Origin: Coccinella septempunctata | Taxonomy: Eukaryota; Arthropoda; Insecta; Coleoptera; Coccinellidae | Reading direction: 5' to 3' | NCBI RefSeq assembly: GCF_907165205.1 | Contig: NC_058192.1 | Span: 8,246,001 to 8,310,000 of the forward strand | DNA: 64,000 nt | Shown: positions 1 to 13,092 of the stretch, piece after piece | Layout: the number at the start of each line of letters is the position of its first letter | Numbering within the stretch: the first letter of the stretch is position 1 | Translations under genes and position numbers: made by a program | Notes under the pieces: model-generated | Databases searched by the model: none | What the model saw: only the letters and a program-made list of their open reading frames with translations | Told to the model about the DNA's origin: nothing

Positions 1-403
1 ACCGTAGTGTGGACCAATCAAAATTCAAGAAAATGACCACTAGCTGGCCTGATAATCAGTTTATCCCTGTCACTTTTCCTGACCGTATTTCAGGAAATGT
101 TCAGTCCATTTCTCTGTGTCTATGTTCCATCATAGTTTCTCGAGTCTCGTGGTGACTTCAAATCAATCGATGCGATTCTAGGTCATGAAGTATGGCTCTA
201 GGCCTTCTTGTTCATTGAAAAACGGAAAGCTAACTCTAAGCACCCTAATTTTCTGAGCTGGAGCAGGAATATAACAACCATTGAAGAGTTGAGATAAGAA
301 AAAATGAGGAAGAATTTAGTGAAGTAAGTGGATCTTGTAGCCTATTCGAATTCATGACCAAGGCTGTTCCATATTAGAGCTGCAATGTTGTCTACAGCTC
401 CAG

Positions 404-1028
404 TTATACATATAGAGTTATAATGAACTCCAGTACCTGGAATGGCTTCCAGGAGGTTATACCCTTCCTTCTTTCTAGACCAAAGCATCTCTTGCGTTGA
501 CTATCAATGGCGAGGCATTGTTTCCCCATCAGGTGACCTGAATTACTGAATTTCATCCTTCTCTCCACAGAATGTACACACGTCAATTTTTGATACAGGT
601 CATTAGATGCTTCATGAGGCGAAAATGTCCTGTAATATGAAGTATAAAGGTGCAGCATATTCTTGTAAAGATCCAGATACCTACTTTTTAGATCTCGTAG
701 AGCTACAGGTCTCAAGGAACATACAGATCCTCTCGAGTTGATAACTAGTAGGTACTTGGCTCTAAAATAACGCTCTGAAAATTCTTGGCCATGGCATTTT
801 ATCTCAGATTACCCACATAATTTTCTTCGTTTTTCATCCCCAAATGATGAAGCAGTAATGTCCTGCTATTCTGGTGAAAATTTTGATAGTGTTGCTCTTC
901 TTAAACGGCATCTTTTTTGCTCTTGAGTGGAGCAAAAGATATCCGGAAGGCTGATAGGTCCATACAAATTGATATTCAGTATATTCATCTGAAGAATTTG
1001 GTGATTTACCTCTGGTGAAAAATAGCAA
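404..1028 (-). other. Unassigned coding-like remnants
   Basis: Two open stretches on the minus strand (834-1028, 64 codons; 404-715, 103 codons) have a fairly protein-like composition. They are separated by stops and a frame change, and I see no splice sites that would join them. Translation of the rest of 1-1030 on this strand shows many stops. I recognise no family. It could be an old transposon or pseudogene fragment, or chance. Confidence 0.15.
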
Positions 1029-1169
1029 TGTAGCTCCTCAAAATGGCCAAAATTTCATGGTCAGCCATATGTTATTGAGAAGGGTGTCAGGTGTCATACA
1101 AGGTATTATTTGATTCAATCGTAAACCTTTGCAGAAGAATATTAAACATAACCAAATTCCTTGTTCTGT

Positions 1170-1870
1170 AGGTAGGTACCTATATAAATATCCATTTCGT
1201 ATCTCCCTCGAACCTCCAAATAACCACGATCGCAGCTTGCAGCAACTTTTGGTCCCCCAAAAAGAAGAAGCAAGGGCCGACGTCGATGTGAAATACCGAC
1301 GACCAATGGTACCACCATCCTCCCGACCGAGGCCGTGTACCAATGGTACATCCCATACGTCTTGCTCATACGAGCTGGTTAAGTGACACACAGCTATTTT
1401 ATGCGACCACCGGATGAGAAATGGCCTTTCTCATTGGCTTAATAAACGAGTTATGATGTTTCGAGATTGGCCGTACCTTCCCGCGCGCACCGCCCTCTTG
1501 CGGGCATGTACGCAAGTGGTTTTATTGGCGTGACTGCAGGTAGATCGAGGACCGAGAACACCTCAATAAATAGAGTTGAGAATGAAAATAGACCGTACCG
1601 AGGTACCGACTGGTAATGAAGTACTCCGGCCAGCCATGGGAACCAGTTTGGGACGATAACATGGCGGTTGGAAGGGTCCAGACCGGTCCCCAGACAAAGA
1701 GATCTTGATTAAATTCAAATGATGAGCAAGTAAATCTTCGGTGTGAATATCTCGCTTATGAACTGTATGCGGACGGGTCGTATGGACTGCTAGATGGGCC
1801 AGACTTCGTGCTGCCATAACTTCTGGCATCATCTGCATAACCAGATCTAATGGGTGCATAGCCACTTGAA
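1170..1870. other. GC-richer single-copy block, possible regulatory DNA
   Basis: This stretch is clearly more GC-rich than its surroundings, notably a run with CGCGCGC near 1480-1490, and contains small palindromes such as GGTACC. Short overlapping ORFs exist on both strands but none has a family signature or splice logic. It lies about 19 kb upstream of the first visible spalt exon. A regulatory role is inference only. Confidence 0.2.
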
Positions 1871-2121
1871 TCGAATCATGTAAGATCAGAAGTGGACTAA
1901 ACTACTGTTTCTTCCATGACAATGGAAGGCTCCTATTCAACAACTTTCTTTATTTGATTTCCGTCATCTTCAGATTATTTCCTAGTTGCCATGAAACTTC
2001 TCTTTCTAGTCTTTCTGTTGTCAAATCATACTGTCTTCTGATATTTTCTGTCTTTTGATGATTGTTCTAGTTATCCGTCCTATCCATCCTTATAGTAGCT
2101 CTGGAAGACCTTAATATGTCT

Positions 2122-2890
2122 CTATTTCCTTAGAAGCCTCAAGGGGAAGTTCACCCAAAGTCGCCATTCCATCGATTGTTGCTTTGTTTCTGGTCCTGGA
2201 TCGTAGAAATGTACCCAAGACTCATCCATAGCAACAATTCGGTTTACGAAGTCTACATCGTTTTCAAATCGAGCACAGATCGAACGCCATGCTTCTACCC
2301 TTGCACGCTTTAGGTCAACAGTCAAACATTTAGGGATCCATTTTGCAGCAATTTTTCTCATTTCGTAATTGATGTGAACTATATGATGAACGCGTTCGTA
2401 TGAAACATTCAGTGCTGAAGATATACGTTTTTGCCCAATTCGACGGTCTGATAAAATCATGTCATGAACTGCATCGATATTTTCGGGGACTGACACAGAA
2501 ACTGGCCTTCCCGATAGGTCATCATCTTCAATTGAAAATTTACTTCTTTTGTAGCTTGGAGTCCAATTTTTCACGGTCGCATACGAAGGACGTTGATCAC
2601 CAAGGGCATTAAGCATATCTTTGTAAATCTGCTTACCTCTTAACCCTTTTGAATACAGGTACTTGATGATGGCTCGATACTCCAATTTTTCGATTTTCAC
2701 AATTTCGTTGGACATCTTCTTTCATTCAATTTATTGCGTAACTCTGGTTTACTTTATTGACCTCAAACTTCACACTGACACTTCTAATGAGTTATTGTTC
2801 GTTGCTATAGTAACGTAATATTTTTTTTTGTCCATGAAACATTTTCATTATTTGAAAGACCCACACAATTTTTTGACAAGGATTCACCCC
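2122..2890 (-). mobile_element. Mariner-type transposon fragment (copy 1)
   Basis: The minus-strand ORF 2715-2122 encodes the N-terminal part of a mariner transposase: the two helix-turn-helix regions, then the first catalytic motif (VAMDESWVHFYDP) and the following MEW. Homology stops near 2163 and the ORF runs on into unrelated sequence, so the second and third catalytic aspartates are missing. Upstream, the leader runs to a terminal repeat at about 2850-2890 containing TTTGAAAGACCCACAC. An in-frame 6-base insertion adds two residues after YDP relative to copy 2 at 40,140-41,363. This is a dead, 3'-truncated copy. Confidence 0.85.
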
Positions 2891-5057
2891 TTTTTTCTGC
2901 AGCTATTCATTTCATCCCTGCATATTCTATACTGAGTGTTCGCTCACAATAACCATATGACATTATTTTCGTTGAAAAAGAGCTGAAAATTCGCTTTCAC
3001 TTTTTCTCCCCATAAATGTTACATTCATCAATTTAAGAACATAATCTACCTTTTTTTCAGTACTTTATCGCATCATAAATCCATATTCTTGGAAATCTCA
3101 CAGTCCCGACACCGAGTGGCTGGTTTATAAATCAGCGATTTAAAAATAGCCAAAAACCCAGTCCTTACCCAACGTTGCTCCTGTAGATGCAACCTAGAGC
3201 CTTGTTTATTTTAATGAGAGAAGACATGTTTCATTTATTTCCCTATTTTTCTATTTTCGAGCCGGGCCAAATATTTATGTACAGACGCATAAAGCGGTCG
3301 GAAAAAATTCAATTATTGTACTAATCGAATTGCTTCCGGTCCACAGACACGTTCCATCTCGTATTCACGGGAACTGAAAAAATATTGGGGTGATGTCTAA
3401 CAGCGCCAAGGGATGTGAACTTTCTCCTCGAAAAATGGGAATTGGAATATTTCTCCGCTCCTCAGGTATGCGGGGTTTATGTTTTTTCATTTCTATTTAT
3501 TCCCCTCAGTTCCGTTGTTTGCTTGCTTTTTTCCTTTGATGTGAATCATATTGGTATTTAATGATGCAATGTTCTTGAGTTAACTGGTGAAATTACCAGA
3601 AGAAAAGCTTAAATTTTCTGAAATACTTGGACAATTTTAGTAAAATTATCACATTCTCATTCTGATTCGATTCCAAAAATTGATAGAACCTTTTAAGGTT
3701 CGCCTTTCGCATTTACATAAAGTTTAACATGCTGGCAAAATTTTTGTTCATTTTGTTTTCTCTCTCATCTTTCTCTGTAAGAAAGCAAACGAATTGAGAA
3801 TTTCGGTATTATTTATACCACTCATAATAAGGTTCCCCTTTTCGTATCTAGCAATTACTCAAGAATACTTTTTGCAGAGTGACTCTCACTTGAAAGTTCA
3901 TATATCTCTTTATATTTAACATTCCTCTCAACTATACCATGTCCAATTTATTCATTGCTTACAGGCGAAACAGATTTCAAAGTATTCTCTAGTAGTTTAT
4001 GATGGTGAAGAGTAAGTAAGGAGCAGTCCAATATTGTTGGCCCAGCTATGAGGAAATAACAGAATTACAGTAAGCAAAAACCTCTTCACTTAACGAAGGG
4101 TTATAGGAAAGAAACAATATCATTTGTGACTCCTAGGCAGAAATTTTCCCATCTTCTGGGACACTAAACGAGGCGATTCATTTTTCTCATTTTCCTGCAA
4201 TTTCCTGTATAATCCTTGTTGATAATCACGCAATTATAAGCACATCGCATCAGCTCAATCTTAATCCGTTATAGATAAAAGCGGCCATTATTCAAGACCC
4301 TATTCCGAGCTGCTCCTGTCTTAATACCCATTCCTCTTAATTCTCGTTAACAATAAAAATTAATTTTACTAAACGGCCATAATGAACAAACTTCATTCAA
4401 CTGCGCCAAGACTGATGGCTCGCATTTAAAACGTTACCTTTTGCGAGCACATTCAGACCGTGAATAATAATGCCAGATTGGGAATTGTGATCCACAGATC
4501 TGCAGAGGATCAACTTCAATACTGCATTTATTACACTGTTAAATCCGTAGTCGACATTGGAATAATCATTTTACCAGACGTTTATTCCTTGTACTGATTA
4601 GATTTATATTGCGTTCCTTTTTAGATAAGACGTTAATTTCGTTTAATGACACGTCCATCTATAAACGTTAAGGTTGTAATGTCCGCTACTGTTTCCAAAG
4701 ATGTAGATTCATTATGTTTTATATGCCCCCCTTTTGGGAGGCTAAAAATTGTTTTGGAGCTTTCCGATAAACAATCGTTAAAACGTTGAGAAGTATACTG
4801 AATCAAGGGTCTCTTAGAGTCATACTGGGGATTTCATCTGACATCAGTATTCATAAATTATACTACTCAACTTCCATCAATTTATTTCAGAAATATTCAG
4901 ATAGAAAAAAATTTCACAGGAGCCAAAAGTCTCTGAATCGATTTTTTCAATGATTGTCAATTTCAATCGAACTTATGCGTTCAAACTGGGAATAAGCAAT
5001 TGCAGCAACAAATGACACGTGGTTTTTTATGCCACTATATGCAGCCTATTACATTTT
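2891..5057. other. No gene seen; AT-rich spacer
   Basis: No ORF above background, no transposon protein and no splice-linked exon was found. The stretch is AT-rich with many T runs. A slightly GC-richer part lies around 4,250-4,500. Nothing further can be supported. Confidence 0.5.
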
Positions 5058-5459
5058 TACTCCATTTACATTCATTTTAGCTGTCAGTTGGTCATGAAAT
5101 AATTTTCTCAAGTTTTTGTAACTAGAACGAAATAAGGTTGGCACTTATGAAATGTCGTTAATGTCATCATAGATAACCTGAATGTCATAACGCCGTTGCC
5201 ACAACTAATATCAATTTTTATTACGAAAATGCCGAAAGTGATTGATAAAAGAGACAGGGTTTCAGGAAGTGCTATTTAGAATTCAGGTCCGCTCATTCAA
5301 ATAGTTATACCCTCATATTCTAAAATCCACAATACGTCAGACGGTAGCGAACATATTCAATGTAAGAGAATTTATAAACCCACATTTTCGCACTATACAG
5401 AGTGAAATGTGTCAAATTTCCATGGCCAACCGAGTGCTTTTATAGAAGTAAATGTAGTA
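5058..5459 (+). mobile_element. TIR element family A, copy A1 (internally deleted)
   Basis: It begins TACTCCATTTACATTC and ends in the inverted counterpart GTAAATGTAGTA, with the longer terminal motif CAGTTGGTCATG / CATGGCCAACCGAGTG inside. The left 320 bp matches the left part of A3 (43,105-44,030) and, reversed, the right part of A2 (6,249-7,432). The right 75 bp matches their other end. The centre is missing, so this is a MITE-like internal deletion derivative. It holds the ATGCCGAAAGTGATTGA transposase start but no complete ORF. Confidence 0.8.
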
Positions 5460-6248
5460 TAGGTACTGAAGCTTTTGAATAATCTGAAGTAAAAATTGAA
5501 GAGATTTTGGGGACGACGAGTCAATCTCAACAATATTATGTATTTCGGGTTTTCGGGAACAAGACTCTATGTTCGATATCTGAGGACAAAATTGAAAATA
5601 AACAATCTTTCAATTTCCAGAAATCCACCGCGGATTTTTCCAGCCCCAGATAAATTGCCTTACTTTTCGGCAAAAACTCGCATGGGACAACATCTCTCCA
5701 ACTTTCCTCCCCCAATTCGAACTCTGCGATATGGGAGATATTTCCTCCATTTCCTTGTCACCGTCTGTTTGTGTCGGAGCATGTTACATGCACGGGGTAT
5801 ATATATGTTTGTTTTGAAGGCATAAACTGCATAGATATAGTCGAATATTCCCCCCAGAGAGAGACTCCGCTCCCTTTTCCGTTCGTATTCGGTGATTTTG
5901 CGGATGTAGCCAACAAGGCCGAAACGTGAATATTGGAGAGACTCGCTATTTTATTCAGATTGGGGATACCGCGGAAGTTTGGAATTTTTATTATTTCGCA
6001 GAGACGCGGATGGGACTGTAAAGATGCCTTCCCGATTTGCTCGCTCTTGAATTTTTCAAATTTCGTTCTAGGCTCGGAAAATACGCTGCTCAACGACTGA
6101 TAGGGATCACGTATGAAATTCGTGGCTTTTAATTTATCTGAAAAATCGGTTATACTTGTGTTCTTCTAGGAAAAACAGTTGCTTTTGTCATTACCTGTTT
6201 ATTTTTTCACTTCATCAAATTCTTGTCCCTGAAATAGGTACCTATACC
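5460..6248. other. No gene seen between A1 and A2
   Basis: This is 789 bp of mixed composition, somewhat GC-richer at 5,620-6,080. ORFs of about 110 codons occur on both strands over the same bases and look like mutual shadows. I recognise no product or repeat. Confidence 0.4.
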
Positions 6249-7432
6249 TACTCCATTCACTTTTATCCTAGCAGTCGGTTGGCCATGGAAATTTGACACA
6301 TTTCACTCTGTATAGTACGAAAATGTGGGGTTATGACGCTTGTCAAAACATTTTTTGGTTTTAAATCAACGCTATGTTGCCGTTCTACGTAGAAGTTTCT
6401 GATATTACGTATTTTATCACAATGCCGAATCTCTTCGGAAAATATGCGACGAACATAATTGAAGTTTATACAAACTGATTGAAGGCATACCAAATCCAGT
6501 TATTTGCATGGAAAATACAAGAGATCAGTGTAATATCATAATATGCACTAGCTTGAGGAGAGTTAATGTTCGTTATCTTCTTTGGCTGAAGTTTGAATAC
6601 GTTAAATCAGTTGTAGATTTCAAAAATATTAACCCGAAGATGAAATGCTTATGATGCAGTGGTTGGAATGGGTATCTCCTGAAGGAATTAACAGATATTC
6701 ACAAGAATGTTAAATTCTTCAACAAAATTCATCTTGCATCAATATAAGTAAAAGGACTTAAAAGAAGTTTCAAGTCAAGATGAACTTCACCTTTGAACAA
6801 AAATTTCACATGAATAAACAATCAACAGGACAACTGGCGCGTATTTGTGGCTGTTCATCTTAATACATTGATATAATAATAATAATTAGGTGTTTATTGG
6901 TACCTTAAGACATTTACAATGTATAGGATAAGTCAAATGAAAAATAGAAAAATCAATTTTCGGGAACTTATTCTACGAGGACATTAATCGAAAATCATGT
7001 AGTAAACTTTTGGCATTAATTCACTCAAACATAAAATTCTCAAAAGCCACCACTTTTTTGGGTCTCCCAATAAAAGGAAATTCTTTGTCATCCTCTTCAT
7101 TCATAATCTTTCTTGATTGTGGAAATATTCAGCTGAAATATAAGTCGTTTAGATTCAGATGAAACGCTACCGTCTGACGTATTGGGGATTTTAGAATATC
7201 AGGGTATAACTATTTGAATGAGCGGACCTGAATTCCAAATAGCACTTCCTGAACCCTGTCTCTTTTTTCAATCACTTTCGGCATTTTCGTAATAAAAATT
7301 GATATTAGTTGTGGCAACGGCGTAATGACATTAACGACATTTCACGAGTGCCAACCTTACTGCGTTCTAGTTACAAAAACTTGAGAAAATTATTTCATGG
7401 CCAACCGACTGCTAAAATAAATGAGTGGATGA
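6249..7432 (-). mobile_element. TIR element family A, copy A2 (longest copy)
   Basis: This copy is inverted relative to A1 and A3. It starts TACTCCATTCACTTTTATC, with the GTTGGCCATGG motif just inside, and ends with the reversed motif CATGGCCAACCGACTGC near 7,395-7,415. The minus strand carries ATGCCGAAAGTGATTG near 7,284 followed by a broken reading frame. Short matches to A3 are a HTH-like stretch and then a GRPKKVV-like segment. Several frameshifts and stops make it nonfunctional. The distal end is eroded, so its coordinate is good to about 5 bp. Confidence 0.8.
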
Positions 7433-9555
7433 ATAGTGGAGAAATTGAAAATTTCACCATAGAGAAATGTGTTACATCAGGTCCAGCCTGAGCTACTCTA
7501 CCCTGATGAAAAAGACAAAGCTTGCGAACTCTTCAGTCGATTTACAGTAGCAGATGTATTTTTCTTCGCGTTCTTGTAGATTCCCCCAGCGAACTTTGCC
7601 AGGAGCATCGGAGATTTAACATTGTTTTACGTTAATTTGGAATCGCTGTGTCGTTAGTGTCAAGGTAATTCAAGCAGTCGTCATAAATAGACTTCAAGGC
7701 ACGTGCGTTTTGGTAGGAATAGGGTTGTGATATATTTAACCGTGGGGCGAGGTTGACAGGCAAATGTTTCTGGTAGTCTCGTGCTTGGCTTCCGTTTCCC
7801 TAAAGCTGGAAACAGCCTGTTATCATATGCGGGGATGAAGATGTGATGGGTAGATGAACCCGAGGATACAGTGGTGGGACCTGACTCTGGGCTAGAGACA
7901 GTCGATACAATAAGGCACATACTTCGAAAAGCGTTCCTGGTTTTGATCTTCTCAGGGAAATATAATGTACCTATCCTAAATCTTTCATTTACGTTGCAAT
8001 AGATGGAATTCAGTTGAAACCCTTGTTGTGAATGCAATAAATGGTTGAGAATCAACCAATTTCTAAATTTCAGGATGGTTTCAAGGCTATACATGCAGTT
8101 TCCGAATCAATTTTTAGATTGGGTTGATATATCAAATTTTATTTTACATTTTTCTGCTCTTGTTTTCTTTCAATTTCAGATGAGTGTTTCTAGTGACTTC
8201 TAGACTTCTAGAAAACTGTGGATTCTTTTTTTTTTCTATAGATTAATCAATTTTTCCAGCTCGAAATGGCCTGCAATGTCAGATATAGAATATCTTATTT
8301 CGTGAACAGTCTCGACTCTTCGTGATCGAGTCGCACGCCAATGGGGTTAAATCTCATCCGAATTCCAGCTTCCGTCTTCAAATTTCGTCGCCCATTATTA
8401 TTACCAGTCTGGATGCGCCCCCCCTGTCCTCACCCCGAATTACCCCAAAATCGAGGGGGTTTTGTTTATGAAATATATCCGCGTTCAGCTGAAGACTCGC
8501 AGACGTTCTCGATCATTTCGCTTCTTAAATAAACTTCGTCGCACCACCGGATACGATATTATAAAACGGGCTTCCCATATTGTATTTCCATTGAAGCCTT
8601 TCGTTCAGCCGGTATTTTAATTTCGCGAACATTATATTATCTGCATTACTGCTTGATATGATCCCGATACGACGAGGGGTCAGCGGAGGTTACCTGCGAT
8701 CCTGTGACGGCGCGGACCCCTTGACAGACCATTCGCACGCTTGTCAATGCTCGGTTTCTTCGGGCTCAGAATACGATGTACTGAAAAATGTTTTTTTTAG
8801 GTTCGTCGTCGGAATTATTACCAAGTTTTATTCTTACTGCCCTTCTAAAGAGTACAGGGTGAGTCTTTGACGTTGCCACGTTTATATTTTTCGTTTTTTC
8901 TAACTGAAAAGTTGATATCACTCACCTGTCATCTTCGACGTCGCTGTCAAAGAGAGGCTGCTCGTGTCCGGCTGTGAATTCCCTGAAATCCGCCTATCTG
9001 TATGGAATACCTCGACGAGAGGCACGTGAAAATTCCAGAGGAGTTGTGCGGGGTAGACGTGTGCGAAATGATCGCGATATGGAACATGCAAAGGCGAGTT
9101 AACAGCTCGTTGCATATCTGGGATTGCGAATAACGCGTATTAAAGGCCCAGGCAGGTTGAGGCGAAACGAACTGGCGTATCTGGTCCGCACAGTGGCGTA
9201 GATCATGGGTCAACTCGTGCTCTAAAAATCAGTTTTAGGTGCCATAATGGTCTTTATGGTGATAGGTGAGGCAGAGGTGAGGCAGTGTGTCAGATATATG
9301 GAATATCCTGTTTCATCTTACTTCTTCAGTCATTTTTTTTTCATCATTTGCATGCACAAGGATTTGACTTGCTCCTTAGGAACATAGGCTGAGATGCAAG
9401 CCTGAGGGGTTCCTTGTCTAGATTAGTCTGCTTCTTTTAAACCTGGGAAACGAAAATGATCAAAACATTCACTTCTACCTACTAATATCACCAGGGCTGT
9501 TATGGAAAACGATTAATAGCACTTATTTCATTCAGCCAACTCCAAATTAAAGGAG
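7433..9555. other. Single-copy block with GC-richer core 8,320-8,760
   Basis: No gene was recognised. Bases 8,320-8,760 are GC-richer and ORF-poor, and include a C-run (8,409-8,417) and several CG-containing words, unlike the flanking AT-rich DNA. At 8,861 there is a lone TACAGGGTGAGTCTTTGAC word, the same as the start of family B, without a partner end. The block may be a spalt regulatory region; this is inference from position and composition only. Confidence 0.25.
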
Positions 9556-9557
9556 TA

Positions 9558-10474
9558 GGGGAAAGTGGGGGAATTGGGAACACTTAATTTCAAGCGCTGA
9601 AAAATCATACAAAAAATCAATAGATATTTAAAACTTCCATTAAAAAATGAACTCTGCTTATTTATGTACTAATCGGAAACAAAAAAACTATATAAAATCA
9701 ACGTTTCCTAAAAAATATCAACGAAAACAAAAAATACTATCGTTTCTATTTACCCGACACCCTATGGGGTAATTGTGAACAGTCCCGAGAGGCAAATAAG
9801 AATGAAATGGGATAATTAGAAATGGCACATATCACAAAAGTATCAACTATCCACTGCTTGTTTCTCTCAGTTGCAGCTCAGCCTAACGTAAGCTTTTCGT
9901 TTCTTGAATCTTTGAACACACAGCAGGGATATTCACTTTTATATTTCGTTTCGGTCTTCTTTTTATAATTTCTTGGTATCTAGATACAACACAATTCAAC
10001 GTTAAAATATTTTTGAACTATCAACCAGAGCAGCACAAAAGTGATTGGAAACGCAAGGGATATAAGGGCCGTTCCCAATTACCCACCTGATATCGTTTCT
10101 AATTACCCCAAGTTATCAATAGAATTAAAAATGGCTGGCATTCACTTATCCATTTTCTTTCAACTTCAAATCACGTAGGTTTAGAAAACATATAGTACCA
10201 GTATGGAATCAACAAAATATGGCACATCTAAATTTCAAAATAAGATAGTTACATCTGTTATAACACACGAAAAAATTATAGTTGAAATGCGAAAACAATT
10301 TTTCGACTCGCCGTTACAAGAAATATGCAACTCATCGTCGCAACTTTTGACATAAGCCCTGAGAATCGCTAGATGCATCCGTTGAAAATGTTGAAGACAG
10401 GGTCGCACATGAGGAAGTATTTTTTATCTAGCTGTTCCCAATTACCCGCCGTTCCCAATTACCCCACTCTCCCC
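9558..10474. mobile_element. TIR element E (keyword-repeat type), TA target
   Basis: The left end, after TA, is GGGGAAAGTGGGGGAATTGG. The right end is its inverted counterpart ending CCCCACTCTCCCC followed by TA. The terminal keyword (GTTCCCAATTACCCC or its complement) recurs inside near 9,765, 10,068-10,120 and 10,433-10,470. No coding sequence survives. Its ends resemble those of element D (58,814-59,737): both begin GGGGA then TGGGG, both next to TA. Confidence 0.75.
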
Positions 10475-12621
10475 TAATGCTAATATGTATGTATATTACT
10501 CAATTATTTCAGTATCATAAAAAGTAGAAACTTTCTTCCTGGTATTTCTCGTATTTCACTTTACATGTCATTGTGTACATCACTGTTTTTTCATTTTCCC
10601 ATTAATTATGAATGCACACTCAGTTCCAATCAAGGGAATAGATAAAGCACAATGTTTGAATGGCACCTGAATAACCAATTAAATGAACCAATGAATACGA
10701 AGTCGATTCACATCATCGGCCAGTTGCTACTAATTAAAAGTGCTGTTGAAAACAAGAGATCCATAATATAGAGTTTTGATTCCTTAAAATTGAAAACAAT
10801 AATGTATTTCGTGACGTTTTCTCTGATGAAATTTTGCCGTATCTTAGTATATATTCTTGTTTAGAAAGAGGTAACTTTGATACGGTGATTAGTATACAAC
10901 ATAATTTCATTAAAATCAAGAACGAGTGAACTTTCTGCTTTATACCCGAAATGACATACTGGAGTTCAGGTAGCAGGGGTCAATCAGAAGGCAGATGCTA
11001 CTTGTGACGACCCCACCCTATATTTATTAGATACGACAAAAATTGATCTCACTTTTGGTTTACGTGACAGTTGCGCAACTGACCGGCTATTAAATGGCAT
11101 ACTCCCCCACTCATGATGATTTATTGCGATGCATTATCTTACGGCAATAAATTTTGTCCATTCTGTTGTCGAATAAAGATCAATTCCCTACTGCACACGA
11201 GGGTCCAACCCTGAAATTAGGCCATTAAGATATAACTTTGGACTTTTCAACTCCGAAACTTGCAGTGGAAAATAATGGTCGGATCATTCCTACGACCAAA
11301 CTCCAATAATTTCAGACTTTGTTTTCTGAATGGAAACTATTATTTTTTGATGCAACCGATCAATTTAATTATGAAATTATGTATGTATGTACGTTAGAAT
11401 GGATGTTAGAAATTAAATTGCCTCCATTATTCATTAATTAACTCGGAATTATGCGGACAACACTTAACTAACAATAAATCCTTTTATCGATTGGGAATAA
11501 CTTGAAAAATGGAATCCATTCTTAATTATCAAGGCAAATCAGTCTATTTCGAATTGAATTAATTGTATTGTTGGATATTATGTATAAATTTCGCATTGTT
11601 CAGTCAGAATACCATAATTATTCCATTACTAGTAAAGGAATAAACATACTGGTAATTTGGGCTCAAAATTCGAAAATTTATCACATTTTTCAAAAGTACC
11701 ACTCTCTTATTTGTAGAAATAAAGGCTCCAAAAGCGCTTTGATGAATCGATTAAGAATGAATGTCTCTCGATGAATCGCTGGAAGACCAGCATCCCATTC
11801 ACGTATCACGCCCAGCAAAACGACAAAAGCGGCACAATGAAAAAATTGGACGACAAGGACCCATAATGGCACAAATAAAGGACATTTTCTGGGGGTTATT
11901 AATAGCCGGGGCACTTTTCCACGTAATAATAAGTGAGGGTAAGGCCATTTAACGGTGCAACGAAGCGTGTGCACGGTAAGATGCGAGAGACGACAAATCC
12001 AGTGGTGTATTTCCTTTCATGCCGCAACAAATTCATGTCTCCAGGACCTTTTATACGAATTCTATGCAACGCTATGTAATCCTAGAACTTTATCCATTCT
12101 ACCTGACCGCATAAGCGAAGATATCGAATGCAGGCCAATATTTGAAGACAAACAGCGTCTATATTTATGTCATTGTAATGTCATCGTTGCCGGTATTGTG
12201 CTCTGAATATCTACTTGACAAATATTCCAGGTAGTTAGGACGGTAGCTGCAGATGGGTGAAGTATAGATGCCTCGCGGTGATAAGGCGTAATTTTCATGG
12301 TTTTGGGTAAAGGTATTCCGTAAAAGATACCTTACATCCGCTGACTCGATTTTGAACATCCAGATCTTAGTCCAAGATGTTGCATGATACAGACGACAAT
12401 TTATCGAATTTCAGTTTTGAAATAACGGAAAATTCAACACAAAGGATAATTTTTCTGAAAAAAAATTAATTCGAAATTAAAAGGAAAAGACTTCAAAAGA
12501 TTCTGAATCAGATGAAAAGTATAATACTGTACTTTATCCATCATTAAGAAAAGATCATTTCTATATGTATCTCACCCTATTTACATCATCTACATCAACT
12601 CCTGACTTTTAATATTGATAT
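10475..12621. other. Single-copy block, possible regulatory DNA
   Basis: No gene was recognised. The stretches 11,090-11,170 (homeodomain-like TTTATTG words) and 11,760-12,010 (GC-richer, low in stop-rich T runs) stand out from the surrounding AT-rich sequence. Short ORFs at 11,761-12,206 lie on both strands and show no family signature. Regulatory function is inference. Confidence 0.25.
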
Positions 12622-13092
12622 ACAGAGTGTTCCTAGAGGAGCTGTACATATTCTTATCAGAGATAGAGTAAGACTAGCTGGGTACGGATTGACTATAAAA
12701 AATTAATTTCTGGCTTCTCCTGAAAAGCTACAGGGTGATTTTCGAAATTCTAAATTCTGAGACAATCATCAAAGCCAAACTTATCGACGGAATTTATTGA
12801 AACTTGGGAGGTTATCGACACAAGCTGAGATTGAGTCAGGGAGATATCAATTATTTCAATAACTGATTAATCCTCATTCAAAGTGTTCAGGGTGAAAACA
12901 CCACTTTGTATTTCGAATTTCAAATAGCTGTTTCGATATTAAGAAAGAACCTAAATTAAGCTTTCATGCGTGGTACAACTCAAAGTTGTGACATCTATAA
13001 TTCTTTTTTCGTGAATTTTTGAAATTGGACAAAGTTCGAAAAATTTAATTTATTATCAGAAACCTCAAGGATCTCCGCTATCAACATCAATA
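12622..13092. repeat. Degenerate TIR-like repeat end
   Basis: The stretch begins with TACAGAGTGTTCCTAGAGG, resembling the TACAGGG-type ends of other elements here, and contains CTACAGGGTGATTTTCG near 12,730. I could not find the matching inverted end; a LINE fragment follows directly. It is probably an old, interrupted element. Confidence 0.3.
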
